From positions 1 through 64,000 of the forward strand of contig NZ_ANFY01000009.1 in assembly GCF_000331225.1 (NCBI RefSeq): 64,000 nucleotides of DNA, written 5' to 3'. A program made the translations under genes and the position numbers. The notes under the pieces are model-generated. The model was not told the DNA's origin and made no database searches. It saw only the letters and a program-made list of their open reading frames with translations. Origin of the DNA: Sandarakinorhabdus sp. AAP62. Its GTDB lineage: Bacteria; Pseudomonadota; Alphaproteobacteria; Sphingomonadales; Sphingomonadaceae. Shown piece by piece: positions 33,394 to 44,479 of this stretch. Position 1 is the first letter of the stretch, and each line of letters begins with the position of its first letter.

Positions 33394-34599
33394 ATGACTG
33401 CAAGGCGCCCGCCGCGGCCAGACCTGTCGGCGCTGGGCACAGGCACAAGGTTGGCCGAGGTCGGCCGCGAACATGCCGTCGACATGGTCAACCCGCCCGT
33501 GGCGCGGGCGTCGACCATCCTGTTCGAATCGCTCGCTGATCTGGACCGGGCGATCGGCGATCCGGATGCCGGTCTCTATTACGGCCGGCGCGGCACCCAG
33601 ACCCATTGGGCCCTGGAAGACGCGTTGACCGGACTGGAACCGGGCGCTGCTGGCACAAAGCTGTTTCCATCGGGTGTGGCCGCCATCACTACCAGCCTGC
33701 TGAGCTGCCTGAAGGCCGGCGACGAACTGCTGGTGACTGACAGCGCCTATGAACCGAGCCGGACATTTGCCGACCATCTGCTCGGGCCGATGGGCATCAC
33801 CACGCGTTATCTTGACCCGCGCTGCGGCGCTGGCATCATTGACGTGATTTCTGAGAAGACCAAGGCCATCCTGCTGGAATCGCCTGGTTCTCTTTCATTC
33901 GAGATTCAGGATGTGCCGGCCATCACTGCGGTTGCACGGGCCCGCGGCATCACCACGCTGATCGACAATACCTGGGCAACGCCGTTGCGGCTGCAACCGT
34001 TGGCCCTGGGCGTGGATATCAGCATCCAGGCGCTGACCAAATATGTCGGCGGCCACAGCGACGTGATGATGGGCAGCGCGACGACCACCCCGGCGCTCTG
34101 GCCGCGGCTGAAGGCGACTGCTTACCGCCTTGGCCATTTCGTTTCGGCGGATGATTGCGCGCTGGTGCTGCGCGGCCTGCGAACGCTGGGCCTGCGGCTC
34201 GATCGGCACGAGCAGTCGGCGCTGACCATTGCGCGCTGGCTGGAAACCCACCCTGCCGTCGACCGGGTCTGGCACCCGGCCCTGCCCTCTCATCCCGATC
34301 ACGCGCTGTTCTGCCGTGATTTCAGTGGCTCCACCGGACTTTTTGCCATGGTGCTGAAGCAGGGCAGCCGGCCGCACACCGCCGCGCTGATCGACAGCCT
34401 CCAGCATTTCGGCATCGGTTTTTCCTGGGGCGGCTATGAATCGCTGGTGCTGCCCGTCGAGCTGGACCGCATCCGCACGGCGACGCAAACGCCCCTGCCC
34501 GGGCCGATCGTGCGGCTGTCGATCGGGCTGGAAGATGCCAGCGACCTGATCACCGATCTCGACGCCGGACTGGCGCGCTATCAGGCGCAGTTCCAGTAA
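33394..34599 (+). CDS. Cystathionine beta-lyase-family PLP enzyme
   Basis: 401 aa, Cys/Met-metabolism PLP fold. PSGVAAITTSLLSCLKAGDELLV starts the PLP domain, LIDNTWATP and Lys216 in ALTKYVGGHSD bind cofactor. The features fit MetC-type beta-lyases that split cystathionine to homocysteine, but gamma-lyases share the fold, so the symbol is withheld. It follows sseA by 7 nt and precedes the chlorite dismutase by 31 nt. Confidence 0.85.
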   Translation: MTARRPPRPDLSALGTGTRLAEVGREHAVDMVNPPVARASTILFESLADLDRAIGDPDAGLYYGRRGTQTHWALEDALTGLEPGAAGTKLFPSGVAAITTSLLSCLKAGDELLVTDSAYEPSRTFADHLLGPMGITTRYLDPRCGAGIIDVISEKTKAILLESPGSLSFEIQDVPAITAVARARGITTLIDNTWATPLRLQPLALGVDISIQALTKYVGGHSDVMMGSATTTPALWPRLKATAYRLGHFVSADDCALVLRGLRTLGLRLDRHEQSALTIARWLETHPAVDRVWHPALPSHPDHALFCRDFSGSTGLFAMVLKQGSRPHTAALIDSLQHFGIGFSWGGYESLVLPVELDRIRTATQTPLPGPIVRLSIGLEDASDLITDLDAGLARYQAQFQ

Positions 34600-34630
34600 C
34601 CTCGCCATGCCGGCCAGCGAACTGGCAGGC

Positions 34631-35161
34631 ATGACAAACCCCATCACCCAGTTTCGCGGCGGCGATCACGGCCCCTGGCAGGTGGTAAACCGGCGTCACC
34701 TCACTGGCCCGGCGATTCCGGCGTTCGACCGTCTCGCCATTGGACCCGAGCAGCCCGGACCGGCCCCCTGGCAGGCGCGCGGTTTCAACAGCAATCTGCG
34801 CTATACCACGGCGCGCGAACGCAGCGAGCTGTTGGCCAATGGCGCGCCGGCCGATCGGGGCGATCAGTGTGCGGTGCTGATCCCGATGAGCAAGAATGCG
34901 GCGTGGTGGGCGCTGGCCCAGGATGAGCGCCTCGCCATCTATGCCCGCGCCCGCCACATGCGCATCGGCATGACCGTGCTGCCCGCCGTGTCCCGCACGC
35001 TTTTTCATGGCCGCGATCTGGGTGAGCCGTTTGACTTTCTCACCTGGTTTGAATTCGCGCCCAGCGACGAACCGGCCTTCGACGCCATGCTGGCCCAACT
35101 GCGCGCCAGCGAGGAATGGGACTATGTCAGCGCCGAAAGCGAGATCAGGCTCAGGCGTTAG
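34631..35161 (+). CDS. cld: Small (dimeric-type) chlorite dismutase family protein
   Basis: 176 aa. It aligns by eye, almost end to end, with the short heme chlorite dismutase of Nitrobacter (about 183 aa): [12 protein letters not shown] near the start, [22 protein letters not shown] in the middle, and [14 protein letters not shown] and [18 protein letters not shown] at the end. The heme ligand position is His109 (in ARHMRIG) and, 13 residues on, the catalytic distal Arg122 (in AVSRTLF), the two residues that separate true chlorite dismutases from HemQ-like relatives. It would convert chlorite to chloride and oxygen. I start at 34631 because its N-terminus aligns; an ATG at 34607 is possible. 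No perchlorate reductase is nearby. Confidence 0.75.
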   Translation: MTNPITQFRGGDHGPWQVVNRRHLTGPAIPAFDRLAIGPEQPGPAPWQARGFNSNLRYTTARERSELLANGAPADRGDQCAVLIPMSKNAAWWALAQDERLAIYARARHMRIGMTVLPAVSRTLFHGRDLGEPFDFLTWFEFAPSDEPAFDAMLAQLRASEEWDYVSAESEIRLRR

Positions 35162-36286
35162 TCCACGTCCTCCACATCCACCGTCTCGCCGGTGACGCGC
35201 TGCGCCAGGGCGGCGGCCATGAACGGATCGACATCGCCATCCAGCACGTCGCCGGGGCTGGTGGAGGTAACGCCGGTGCGCAGGTCCTTCACCAGCTGAT
35301 AGGGCTGGAGCACGTAGGACCGGATCTGGTGGCCCCAGCCGATGTCGGTCTTGCTGGCTTCGGTCTTGGCGGCTTCCGCCTCGCGGATCGCAAGTTCACG
35401 CTCGTACAGGCGCGCCTTCAGCATCTTCATCGCGGTGGCGCGGTTCTTGTGCTGGCTGCGCTCGTTCTGGCAGGCAACGATCACGCCGGTCGGAATATGG
35501 GTGATGCGGATGGCCGAATCGGTGGTGTTCACGTGCTGGCCGCCGGCGCCCGACGCGCGATAGGTGTCGATCTTGAGATCGCTTTCCTTCACTTCGATCT
35601 CGATATCATCGTCCACCTGGGGATAGACCCACACCGAGGCAAAGCTGGTATGCCGCCGCGCCGCGCTGTCATAGGGGCTGATCCGGACGAGGCGGTGCAC
35701 ACCGCTTTCGGTCTTGGCCCAGCCATAGGCCTGGGCGCCCTTCACCAGCAGCGTGGCATTCTTGATGCCCGCGGTTTCGCCGCTGTTGAAATCGATCAGT
35801 TCGACCTTGTAGCCATGTTTTTCGGCCCAGCGCTGATACATGCGCAGCAGCATCGAGGCCCAATCCTGGCTCTCGGTGCCGCCGGCGCCGGAATTGACTT
35901 CGATGTAAGTGTCGTTGTTGTCGGCCTCACCCGACAGCAACGCGGCAACCTTGTCCTTCTCGGCCTTGGCGGCCAGCGCCTTCAACGCGGCCACACCATC
36001 ATCGGCCAGCGCTTCATCGCCTTCCATTTCGGCAAGTTCGATCAGCTCGCGCGTGTCGGCAAGATCACGCTCGATATCGCGGGTGGCGGTGATGGCTTCA
36101 TCAAGGCGGCGGCGCTCGGTCATCAGCGCCTGCGCGGCCTTTGGATTGTCCCACAGCTTTGGGTCTTCAACCCGTGCGTTCAGTTCATCGAGACGGCGAA
36201 GGGCGCGATCCCAGTCAAAGAGACCTCCTCAGCAGGTCCAGCGCCTGCTTGATCTGGAGGGTGGCATTTTCGGCTTCGGCTCTCAT
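35158..36286 (-). CDS. prfB: Peptide chain release factor 2, with programmed +1 frameshift
   Basis: About 375 aa after frameshifting. RF2 recognises UGA and UAA stops. The peptidyl-tRNA hydrolysis motif [10 protein letters not shown] (GGQ) is present, as is the codon-recognition region near [13 protein letters not shown]. The first 23 codons ([20 protein letters not shown]...) end at an in-frame TGA; a +1 slip there continues as [16 protein letters not shown]. This is the conserved autoregulatory arrangement of prfB. It is last in the minus-strand eno-amiC-mrcA-prfB run. The C-terminus ends DVEDVD. Confidence 0.96.
36213..36229 (-). promoter_or_regulatory. prfB programmed frameshift site
   Basis: Read on the minus strand, AGGAGG (36229-36224), a 3-nt spacer, then CTT TGA C with the stop at 36217-36215. 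The Shine-Dalgarno-like element 3 nt before a CTT-TGA slip is the canonical RF2 autoregulation signal: low RF2 slows reading of the TGA and increases +1 shifting, making more RF2. Confidence 0.93.
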
Positions 36287-36353
36287 CACGTGGTTCCAGT
36301 GAACAATGAAGCGGCGGGATAGAGGCCGCAGCGCCAGCGCGCAAGATGGCGCG

Positions 36354-38792
36354 TCAGTAGATACCGCCTTCGGATTCCAGGAACTCGGCGTCAGACCGGA
36401 TCGGGCCGGCCGAACGCCTGTCAAACACGTCGGCGGCACGGTTGATGCGGCGCGGCTCGCTGTCGGGCTTGAAGGCCTCCCAGATCACCGCCGGCTTGTA
36501 TCCGGCATCGGGCCAGACCCCAAACACGCGCTTGCCGGACCGGCGATCGATGCGGACCATCCGCACGCCGGGCGGGATGGCAAAGGGCAATGTTGGCCAG
36601 TCCTTCAGCGCCACCTGCCCCCATTGCCGCCAGATCGGCGCCGCCAGCGTGCCGCCCTGGGCTGAGCGGCCCATGTCGCGCGGCTGATCATAGCCCAGAT
36701 AAAGGCCGGCCACGATGTCCTGCGTGCCGCCGACGAACCACACATCGCGCGGGCCGTTGGTGGTGCCGGTCTTGCCGGCCAGCGGCCGATTCAGGGGCAG
36801 CAGCGCCGTGCCGGTGCCGCGCTGGATCACGCCCTCCATCACATGCAGGATCTGGAACGCCGTGCGCGCGTCCATCGCCTGTTCGATCCGGCCCTGCGGG
36901 CGCGGCATCGCCCCACCGTTCCAATCCGGCGCGTTGCAACCGGGGCAGCCGCGATTGTCCCGCCGCCAGATCACTTTGCCCGAACGATCCTGCACATAAT
37001 CAATCAGTCCCGGCTGCAACTTGCGGCCCTGGTTGAAGATCTGGGCATAGGCGTTGGTGAGCTTCATCACCGTGGTTTCGCCGGCCCCCAGCGCGATCGA
37101 CAGCACCGGCTGATAGTCGCCGATGCCCAGCGCCTTGGCCTGCGCCACGATGCGATCCATGCCGGTAGCGTCCGCGATGCGCACCGTCATCAGATTGCGC
37201 GACTGTTCGAGGCCCCAACGCAGCGTCTGCGGTCCGGCCGAGCGCATATTGTTGAAATTCTTGAAGCACTTGGTTCCCAGCAGCTTGGTCTGGAACACGC
37301 AATAGCTGCCATCGACCACGATGCTGGCCGGGGTGAAGCCATTGTCCATCGCGGTTGCATAAACGATCGGCTTGAACGTCGATCCGGGCTGGCGATTGGC
37401 CTGGGTGGCCCGGTTGAAGGCCTGGGCGCGGGCATCAAAGCCACCCACCATGGCGCGCACCCGGCCGCTGGCCACCTCTTCGACCACCATGCCGCCCGAG
37501 ACTTCCGGGGGCTGGCGCAGCGCCCAGCCGGCGGCGGTGCGAGTGACAACGATCACGTCACCGGGGCGCAGCACCTGGGCGGCCGAACGCTGGGTGGCGC
37601 GATAAGGCCGTGCGGCATTGCGGGCATAGAGCGTATCGCTGCGCCCATCGGTGAAACCGATCGTGCTGTCATTGCCCTGCTTGGCCAGCACAACGGCCTT
37701 CACCCATTGCGGATAGCCCAACGGCACCTGTGTGCCCGACAGCCGACCCGGCCAACCCCCAGAGTCATTGGCGCCAAGTTCGATGTTCTTCACCGGTCCG
37801 CGCCACGCCCGCCCTGCCTCAAAGCGGGTGAAGCCATCGCGCATCGCCTGTTCGGCTGCGGCCTGCATGAGCGGATCGAGCGAGGTGCGGATCCACAGAC
37901 CGCCGCCATAGATGCTGTTGGGCCCGTCTTCCTGCGCTTCGCCAAACTGGGCGATGAGCGTGCGGCGCACATCCTCGACGAAATAATCATCGCGCGGCCG
38001 CGGCAGCGCGCGATTGGGGATGGCATCCAGCGGGCTGGCCGCCGCAAACGCTCGCTCGGCTTCGCTGATATGGCCGTTTTCCGCCATCTGGTTCAGCACA
38101 TAATCGCGCCGGGCCAGCGCCCGCTCGCGCCGGCGCACCGGATCGTAAGTCGAAGGCGCCTTGGGCAGGATGGCGAGATAGGCCATCTGGGCCAGATCGA
38201 GTTGCTCCACCGATTTGCCGAAATAGGCCTGGGCGGCGGCTTCAACGCCATAGGCGTTGCGGCCCAGAAAGATCTGATTGAGGTAAATTTCGAGGATCTG
38301 CTGCTTTGACAAGGCGCTTTCCAGGCGGCGCGCCAGGATCGCTTCACGGATCTTGCGCCACAACGAGACTTCGTTGCCAACCAGGCTCTTGGCGACCTGC
38401 TGGGTGATGGTGGAGGCCCCCACCGGCCGCTTGTCGGAAAACAGTGATTCAATATTGGTGAAGACGGCCCGCACGATGCCGAGCCAATCGATCCCTTCGT
38501 GCTCGAAAAAGCCCTTGTCCTCCGCCGAGATATAGGCCTGCACCAGGCGGGGCGGCAGCTCGGCGTAGGGCACGAAGATGCGGCGTTCGCGCGTATAGCT
38601 TGTCACGATCTCGCCATTCACGTCGCGCACGGTCGATGGCAGCGCCGGGGTGAAGGCGGACAGCTCGGCTTCCGACGGCAGGCCCTTCGTTGCCTGCCAA
38701 TAGAAGATGCCGGCCAGCAAAAGCGGCAGGCCGATCAGCAGCAAAAGGCGATTGCGGGACACGCCAAGACGGATAGCGGGCAGGCGCGTCAC
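36354..38792 (-). CDS. mrcA: Bifunctional penicillin-binding protein 1A (glycosyltransferase/transpeptidase)
   Basis: 812 aa. One transmembrane helix (about 15-33), then the lysozyme-like glycosyltransferase domain with EDKGFFEHEGID at 91-102 (catalytic Glu91), RPVGASTITQQVAK and RRLESALSKQQILEIYLNQ. The transpeptidase domain has SxxK in GSTFKPIV and KTGT in KTGTTNGPRDVWF. It polymerises and crosslinks peptidoglycan. The start is a GTG at 38792, 7 nt after the amiC stop, without a strong ribosome site. Its neighbour amiC cleaves the same polymer. Confidence 0.95.
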   Translation of the reverse strand: MTRLPAIRLGVSRNRLLLLIGLPLLLAGIFYWQATKGLPSEAELSAFTPALPSTVRDVNGEIVTSYTRERRIFVPYAELPPRLVQAYISAEDKGFFEHEGIDWLGIVRAVFTNIESLFSDKRPVGASTITQQVAKSLVGNEVSLWRKIREAILARRLESALSKQQILEIYLNQIFLGRNAYGVEAAAQAYFGKSVEQLDLAQMAYLAILPKAPSTYDPVRRRERALARRDYVLNQMAENGHISEAERAFAAASPLDAIPNRALPRPRDDYFVEDVRRTLIAQFGEAQEDGPNSIYGGGLWIRTSLDPLMQAAAEQAMRDGFTRFEAGRAWRGPVKNIELGANDSGGWPGRLSGTQVPLGYPQWVKAVVLAKQGNDSTIGFTDGRSDTLYARNAARPYRATQRSAAQVLRPGDVIVVTRTAAGWALRQPPEVSGGMVVEEVASGRVRAMVGGFDARAQAFNRATQANRQPGSTFKPIVYATAMDNGFTPASIVVDGSYCVFQTKLLGTKCFKNFNNMRSAGPQTLRWGLEQSRNLMTVRIADATGMDRIVAQAKALGIGDYQPVLSIALGAGETTVMKLTNAYAQIFNQGRKLQPGLIDYVQDRSGKVIWRRDNRGCPGCNAPDWNGGAMPRPQGRIEQAMDARTAFQILHVMEGVIQRGTGTALLPLNRPLAGKTGTTNGPRDVWFVGGTQDIVAGLYLGYDQPRDMGRSAQGGTLAAPIWRQWGQVALKDWPTLPFAIPPGVRMVRIDRRSGKRVFGVWPDAGYKPAVIWEAFKPDSEPRRINRAADVFDRRSAGPIRSDAEFLESEGGIY

Positions 38793-38799
38793 TGGGAAG

Positions 38800-40101
38800 T
38801 CACTTCCCGGTCAGATGCCGCTCGATGGCGCGGGCGATGCCGCGGGCCATGCGCTGGCGGCCTTCGCTGGAGAACAGGCGCTCGGCATCGGCCTTGTTGG
38901 TGACATAGCCGGTTTCGAGCAGCACGGAGGGCACATCAGGCGCCTTCAGCACGGCAAAGGCGGCGAAATGGTGGAATTCGCCGCGAAAGCCGACCTCCTG
39001 CTCCTCCAGGCCATTCTGCAGCAGATCGGCAAATTGCACCGAGACATTGTTTGTGGCCCGCCGCGCCAGATCGACCATGATTTCACCAACTTCCGGCGCT
39101 TCGACGCCCAGGTTGACGCCGCCGATGATGTCCGCCTTGTTTTCGCGCGCCGCCAACCGCTCGGCGATGGCATCGCTGGCCACGGCCGACAACGTATAGA
39201 CCGAAGCACCGCGCGCCTGGTCATTCGGCGCGGAATCGGCATGGATGGAGATGAACAGATCGGCGCGGGCATCGCGGGCAATGCGGACGCGGCCACCCAG
39301 CGGGATGAAGCGATCATCGTCACGGGTCAGCTTCACCCGCACCCGCCCGCGATCGCGCAAGATGCGGGCGGCCTCGCGGGCGATGGCGAGCGTGATGTCC
39401 TTCTCGTAACCGCCGCTGACGGCGATGGCGCCGACGTCCTTGCCGCCGTGGCCGGCATCGATCACCACCAGCGGCTTGCCGCCGGTGCGGGACTTGACGC
39501 CGCTGCGGGTGGCTTGCGGTTCTGCCAGGGGTTCGGGGGCCGGCCGGGGCGGGGTGATTGCCGGCTTCCCGGCTGGTGGCTCGGCGGCCGGCTTCTCTGG
39601 TTCCGGCTTGTCAGGCGCGCCGCGCGTGCGGCCGAATTCCGGCGGCAGGCTGAAACTGCCGGTGGCCAGCGTGGGCAGTGGCGGCGGACCATCGCTGCGC
39701 AGGAGCGGCAAGGGCTTGCGGCCACGTGCCACGGCCGCGGCGAACACATCGGGCGGCGCGCGTTCCAGCAGCAGCGTCACCTGATTGCCCTGCGCCCGCG
39801 CCTCGCGAATGATCACCGGCGCTTTCAGATCGATGACCAGGCGGGCCGTGCCAGGCGCAAACATCGCGGCGCGCAGATTGGAAACACTGTTGGTGCCCGG
39901 CGCGGAAAGGCCCGGTTCGACGACGCCGACAAAATCCACCACCAGCCGGAACGGGGTGGAGAGCGCAAAGGCCTGCGCCGCCGGCAACGGGCCATCGGCG
40001 GTGATGATCACCCGGCCTGGCTGGCTTTCCAGCGCGGTGATGCGCGCCGCCCACACCGGAGCGGCCCACAACAGGCACAAAAGCAGCAGGAAACGGCGCA
40101 C
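38800..40101 (-). CDS. amiC: N-acetylmuramoyl-L-alanine amidase, AmiC type
   Basis: 433 aa. Signal peptide (RRFLLLLCLLWAAPVWA), AMIN targeting domain, a Pro-rich linker, then the amidase_3 domain with its zinc histidine in VVIDAGHGGKDVGAIAVSGG, SIHADSAPN, and the catalytic Glu in LLETGYVTN. It removes peptides from peptidoglycan during division. A TTG at 40137 extends the frame, but the GTG at 40101 follows AGGGG by 4 nt and gives a normal signal peptide, so I prefer it. eno lies 38 nt upstream. Confidence 0.92.
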   Translation of the reverse strand: MRRFLLLLCLLWAAPVWAARITALESQPGRVIITADGPLPAAQAFALSTPFRLVVDFVGVVEPGLSAPGTNSVSNLRAAMFAPGTARLVIDLKAPVIIREARAQGNQVTLLLERAPPDVFAAAVARGRKPLPLLRSDGPPPLPTLATGSFSLPPEFGRTRGAPDKPEPEKPAAEPPAGKPAITPPRPAPEPLAEPQATRSGVKSRTGGKPLVVIDAGHGGKDVGAIAVSGGYEKDITLAIAREAARILRDRGRVRVKLTRDDDRFIPLGGRVRIARDARADLFISIHADSAPNDQARGASVYTLSAVASDAIAERLAARENKADIIGGVNLGVEAPEVGEIMVDLARRATNNVSVQFADLLQNGLEEQEVGFRGEFHHFAAFAVLKAPDVPSVLLETGYVTNKADAERLFSSEGRQRMARGIARAIERHLTGK

Positions 40102-40139
40102 GGACCCCTGGATAGAGGCGGGAGCGCGGCGGAGCAACC

Positions 40140-42336
<2,197 letters not shown>

Positions 42337-42340
<4 letters not shown>

Positions 42341-42834
42341 CCGAGACCGCCACCATCGAAGATCTGGCCCGCGCAGCCGATGATGCCGGCGCGTCGCTGG
42401 TTGACGAGGTCAATGGTCTCGCCGATCGCCTGACCCCGCGCCGCATGGTGGATGAAGCGCTGACCGTGGTGAAACTGCGCGGCACCGATCTCGCCCGCGA
42501 TGCCGGCAATGTAGTGAAGGCGCACCCGGTGGCCACGGGCGCCGCCGTCGCGGCCGTGGGCCTGGCGCTCTACGCCGGCAACCGCATCAGCAAGGCCGAG
42601 CTCGACCTGGGCCATGATCTGGAAGATTACAGTGATTATGACGACAGCGCGCTGACGGCCGCCGCCACAGGCAGCGACCGCATCGACGATGCCCGCGAAC
42701 TGGTGAAGGACAATCCGGTGATCGCCATCCTGGCCGGCATTGCCGCCGGCGCGGCCCTCGCCTTGCTGTTCCCGACCAGCAGCGCGGAAAAGCGCAGCAT
42801 CGGCGCGCTGGCCCGGCGGCTCACCAACCGTTGA
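42337..42834 (+). CDS. Small membrane-anchored protein, third gene of the ElaB/YqjE-like set
   Basis: 165 aa. The N-terminal half is helical and charged, with one membrane-like segment (PVATGAAVAAVGLALYAG) and a second glycine-rich one (PVIAILAGIAAGAALALLFP) near the C-terminus. It resembles the DUF883/DUF3618 group that sits beside YqjE. The ATG overlaps the YqjE-like stop. Such trios are linked to stress or stationary phase envelope functions, inferred from family. Confidence 0.55.
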
Positions 42835-42886
42835 GTTTTTTGGCGTTGATCTCCCGTTCAGCATTGCCCTGCCAAGGCTGCCGGCC

Positions 42887-43519
42887 ATGAAACATGCTCA
42901 TCTGCTGATTGCGGCCGCGCTGGCCGCTGCCCTGCCCGCCCTTCCTGCTGCTGCTCAAGTTGGCGCCGCCACGGCCGCCAGCCCCGGCGACCCCGCCGCC
43001 CGGCCGTTCATCGAGAAACTGGTGAACGACGGCTTTGCGGTGTTGCGCGACAAATCGTTGAGCAAGCAGGCGTCTCGGGCCAAGTTCCGCACCATGCTCA
43101 CCCAGAATGTCGCGCTGGATGATATCGGCATGCGCCTGATCCGCCGCCAGAAGGCGACGCTCACACCCGCACAACTGGAAGCCTATCGCGCTGCCTTCCC
43201 GGAATTCGTGCTGAATGCCTATGCGGATCGACTTTACGACTATTCCGATGCCAAGGTTCAGGTGCAGCGCACGCTGGGCCGTGGGCCGTTCACGGAGGTC
43301 TATACCCGCGTCACCCGCCCCGGCGCGCAGCCCATTGATACAATCTGGCAGGTGAAATCGGCTGGCGGAAAGCTCATGGTCAACAATCTGGTGGTGGCGG
43401 GCGTCAACCTGTCGCTCACCCACGAAGCGGATTTCACGAGCTATATCGCCAAGAACGGCTTTGATGCGCTGGTCACTTTCATGAAGAGTGCCAATGCGAG
43501 AAGCGTCGCTGCAAAGTGA
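42887..43519 (+). CDS. mlaC: MlaC/Ttg2D-family periplasmic phospholipid-binding protein
   Basis: 210 aa. A signal peptide (HLLIAAALAAALPALPAAA) precedes the MlaC fold: FIEKLVNDGFAVLRDKSLSK, FRTMLTQNVALDDIGMRLI, and near the C-terminus a beta-rich lipid-binding part with KLMVNNLVVAGVNL. MlaC shuttles phospholipids between outer and inner membranes. Normally it lies in a mlaFEDCB operon; here it is alone between the small membrane trio and a carbonic anhydrase-like gene. It may belong with an MCE transporter elsewhere. Confidence 0.85.
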   Translation: MKHAHLLIAAALAAALPALPAAAQVGAATAASPGDPAARPFIEKLVNDGFAVLRDKSLSKQASRAKFRTMLTQNVALDDIGMRLIRRQKATLTPAQLEAYRAAFPEFVLNAYADRLYDYSDAKVQVQRTLGRGPFTEVYTRVTRPGAQPIDTIWQVKSAGGKLMVNNLVVAGVNLSLTHEADFTSYIAKNGFDALVTFMKSANARSVAAK

Positions 43520-43581
43520 AGAGCGTCAACAAAAACGGCCTGGCGGTGAACACCAAATAGCGATGACAATCGGGGGCATGC

Positions 43582-44163
43582 ATGACCAGCCAGATCGACA
43601 TTCACCCCACGGCGTTCGTGCATCCTTCGGCCCAGATCTATGGCCATGTCTCCATCGGCGCGCATGCCAGCATCTGGTGCAACGCGGTGATCCGGGCCGA
43701 GACGTCGCATGTCGAAATCCACGAGGGGGCGAACATTCAGGATTTCGTGATGATCCACACCGATCCGGGCAAGCCGGTGGTGGTGGGCGCCTATACCAGC
43801 GTGACTCACCATGTAACGCTGCACGGTTGCCAGGTGGGCGATCATTGCCTGATCGGCATCAACGCCACGGTGTACAATGGCGCGGTGGTGGGCAGCGGTT
43901 CCATCGTCGGCCAGCATGCCTACCTCAAGGACCGGTTCGAAGCGCCGGAAAACAGCATCGTCGTCGGCAGCCCGGCCAAGGTGATCGCCAGCCGCAACAA
44001 CCGGCTGCCCAACCGCATCAACGCCGAATTCTACATGCGCAATGCCGAATGCTACCGGCAAGGCAATCACCGCGCCTGGGCCGGGCCGGAGTTCGAAGCC
44101 TGGTTTGCCGCCACCATGCAGCGGCTGCAGAGCGAGTATGTGCAAAGCCCCACTGGCGCATAG
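43582..44163 (+). CDS. Gamma-class carbonic anhydrase-like hexapeptide-repeat protein
   Basis: 193 aa, left-handed beta-helix of the YrdA/PaaY type. The zinc-ligand histidines of gamma carbonic anhydrases appear in FVMIHTD and VTHHVTLHGC. Hexapeptide turns of the form [LIV]-G-x-x-x-x (SIGAHASI, VVGAYTSV, LIGINATV, VVGSGSI) fill the middle. It probably binds zinc as a trimer; catalytic CO2 hydration is not certain for this branch. Short spacing to the DUF4170 gene (25 nt) suggests a shared transcript. Confidence 0.85.
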   Translation: MTSQIDIHPTAFVHPSAQIYGHVSIGAHASIWCNAVIRAETSHVEIHEGANIQDFVMIHTDPGKPVVVGAYTSVTHHVTLHGCQVGDHCLIGINATVYNGAVVGSGSIVGQHAYLKDRFEAPENSIVVGSPAKVIASRNNRLPNRINAEFYMRNAECYRQGNHRAWAGPEFEAWFAATMQRLQSEYVQSPTGA

Positions 44164-44188
44164 CGGCATCTGCGGCTAGACGCCGCGC

Positions 44189-44401
44189 ATGAGCAAATTG
44201 CATCTGGTTTTTGGTGGCCGCGTGGCCGATCCGCAGGGCGTCGATTTCGTCGACCCGGCCAATCTCGACGTTGTCGGGATCTTCCCCGATTTCAAGACCG
44301 CCGAAACCGCCTGGCGCTCCGCCGCCCAGCGCACGGTTGACGATGCGACGATGAAATATGTCGTCGTCCACTTGCACAAGCTGCTGCAGCCGGACGCCTG
44401 A
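44189..44401 (+). CDS. DUF4170 protein
   Basis: 70 aa, a small protein well spread in alphaproteobacteria with no known function. The pattern LHLVFGGRVADPQGVDFVDP, then VGIFPDFKTAETAWRSAAQ and YVVVHLHKLLQP, matches DUF4170. It follows the carbonic anhydrase-like gene by 25 nt. No export signal or membrane segment. Confidence 0.85.
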   Translation: MSKLHLVFGGRVADPQGVDFVDPANLDVVGIFPDFKTAETAWRSAAQRTVDDATMKYVVVHLHKLLQPDA

Positions 44402-44479
44402 GCCGCTCTGCTCCCCTTGCATAAGGGAGGCTGCACGCATCCCCCCGCTGCCCTAGATTGGCCAGCGGGGAGACGATAC

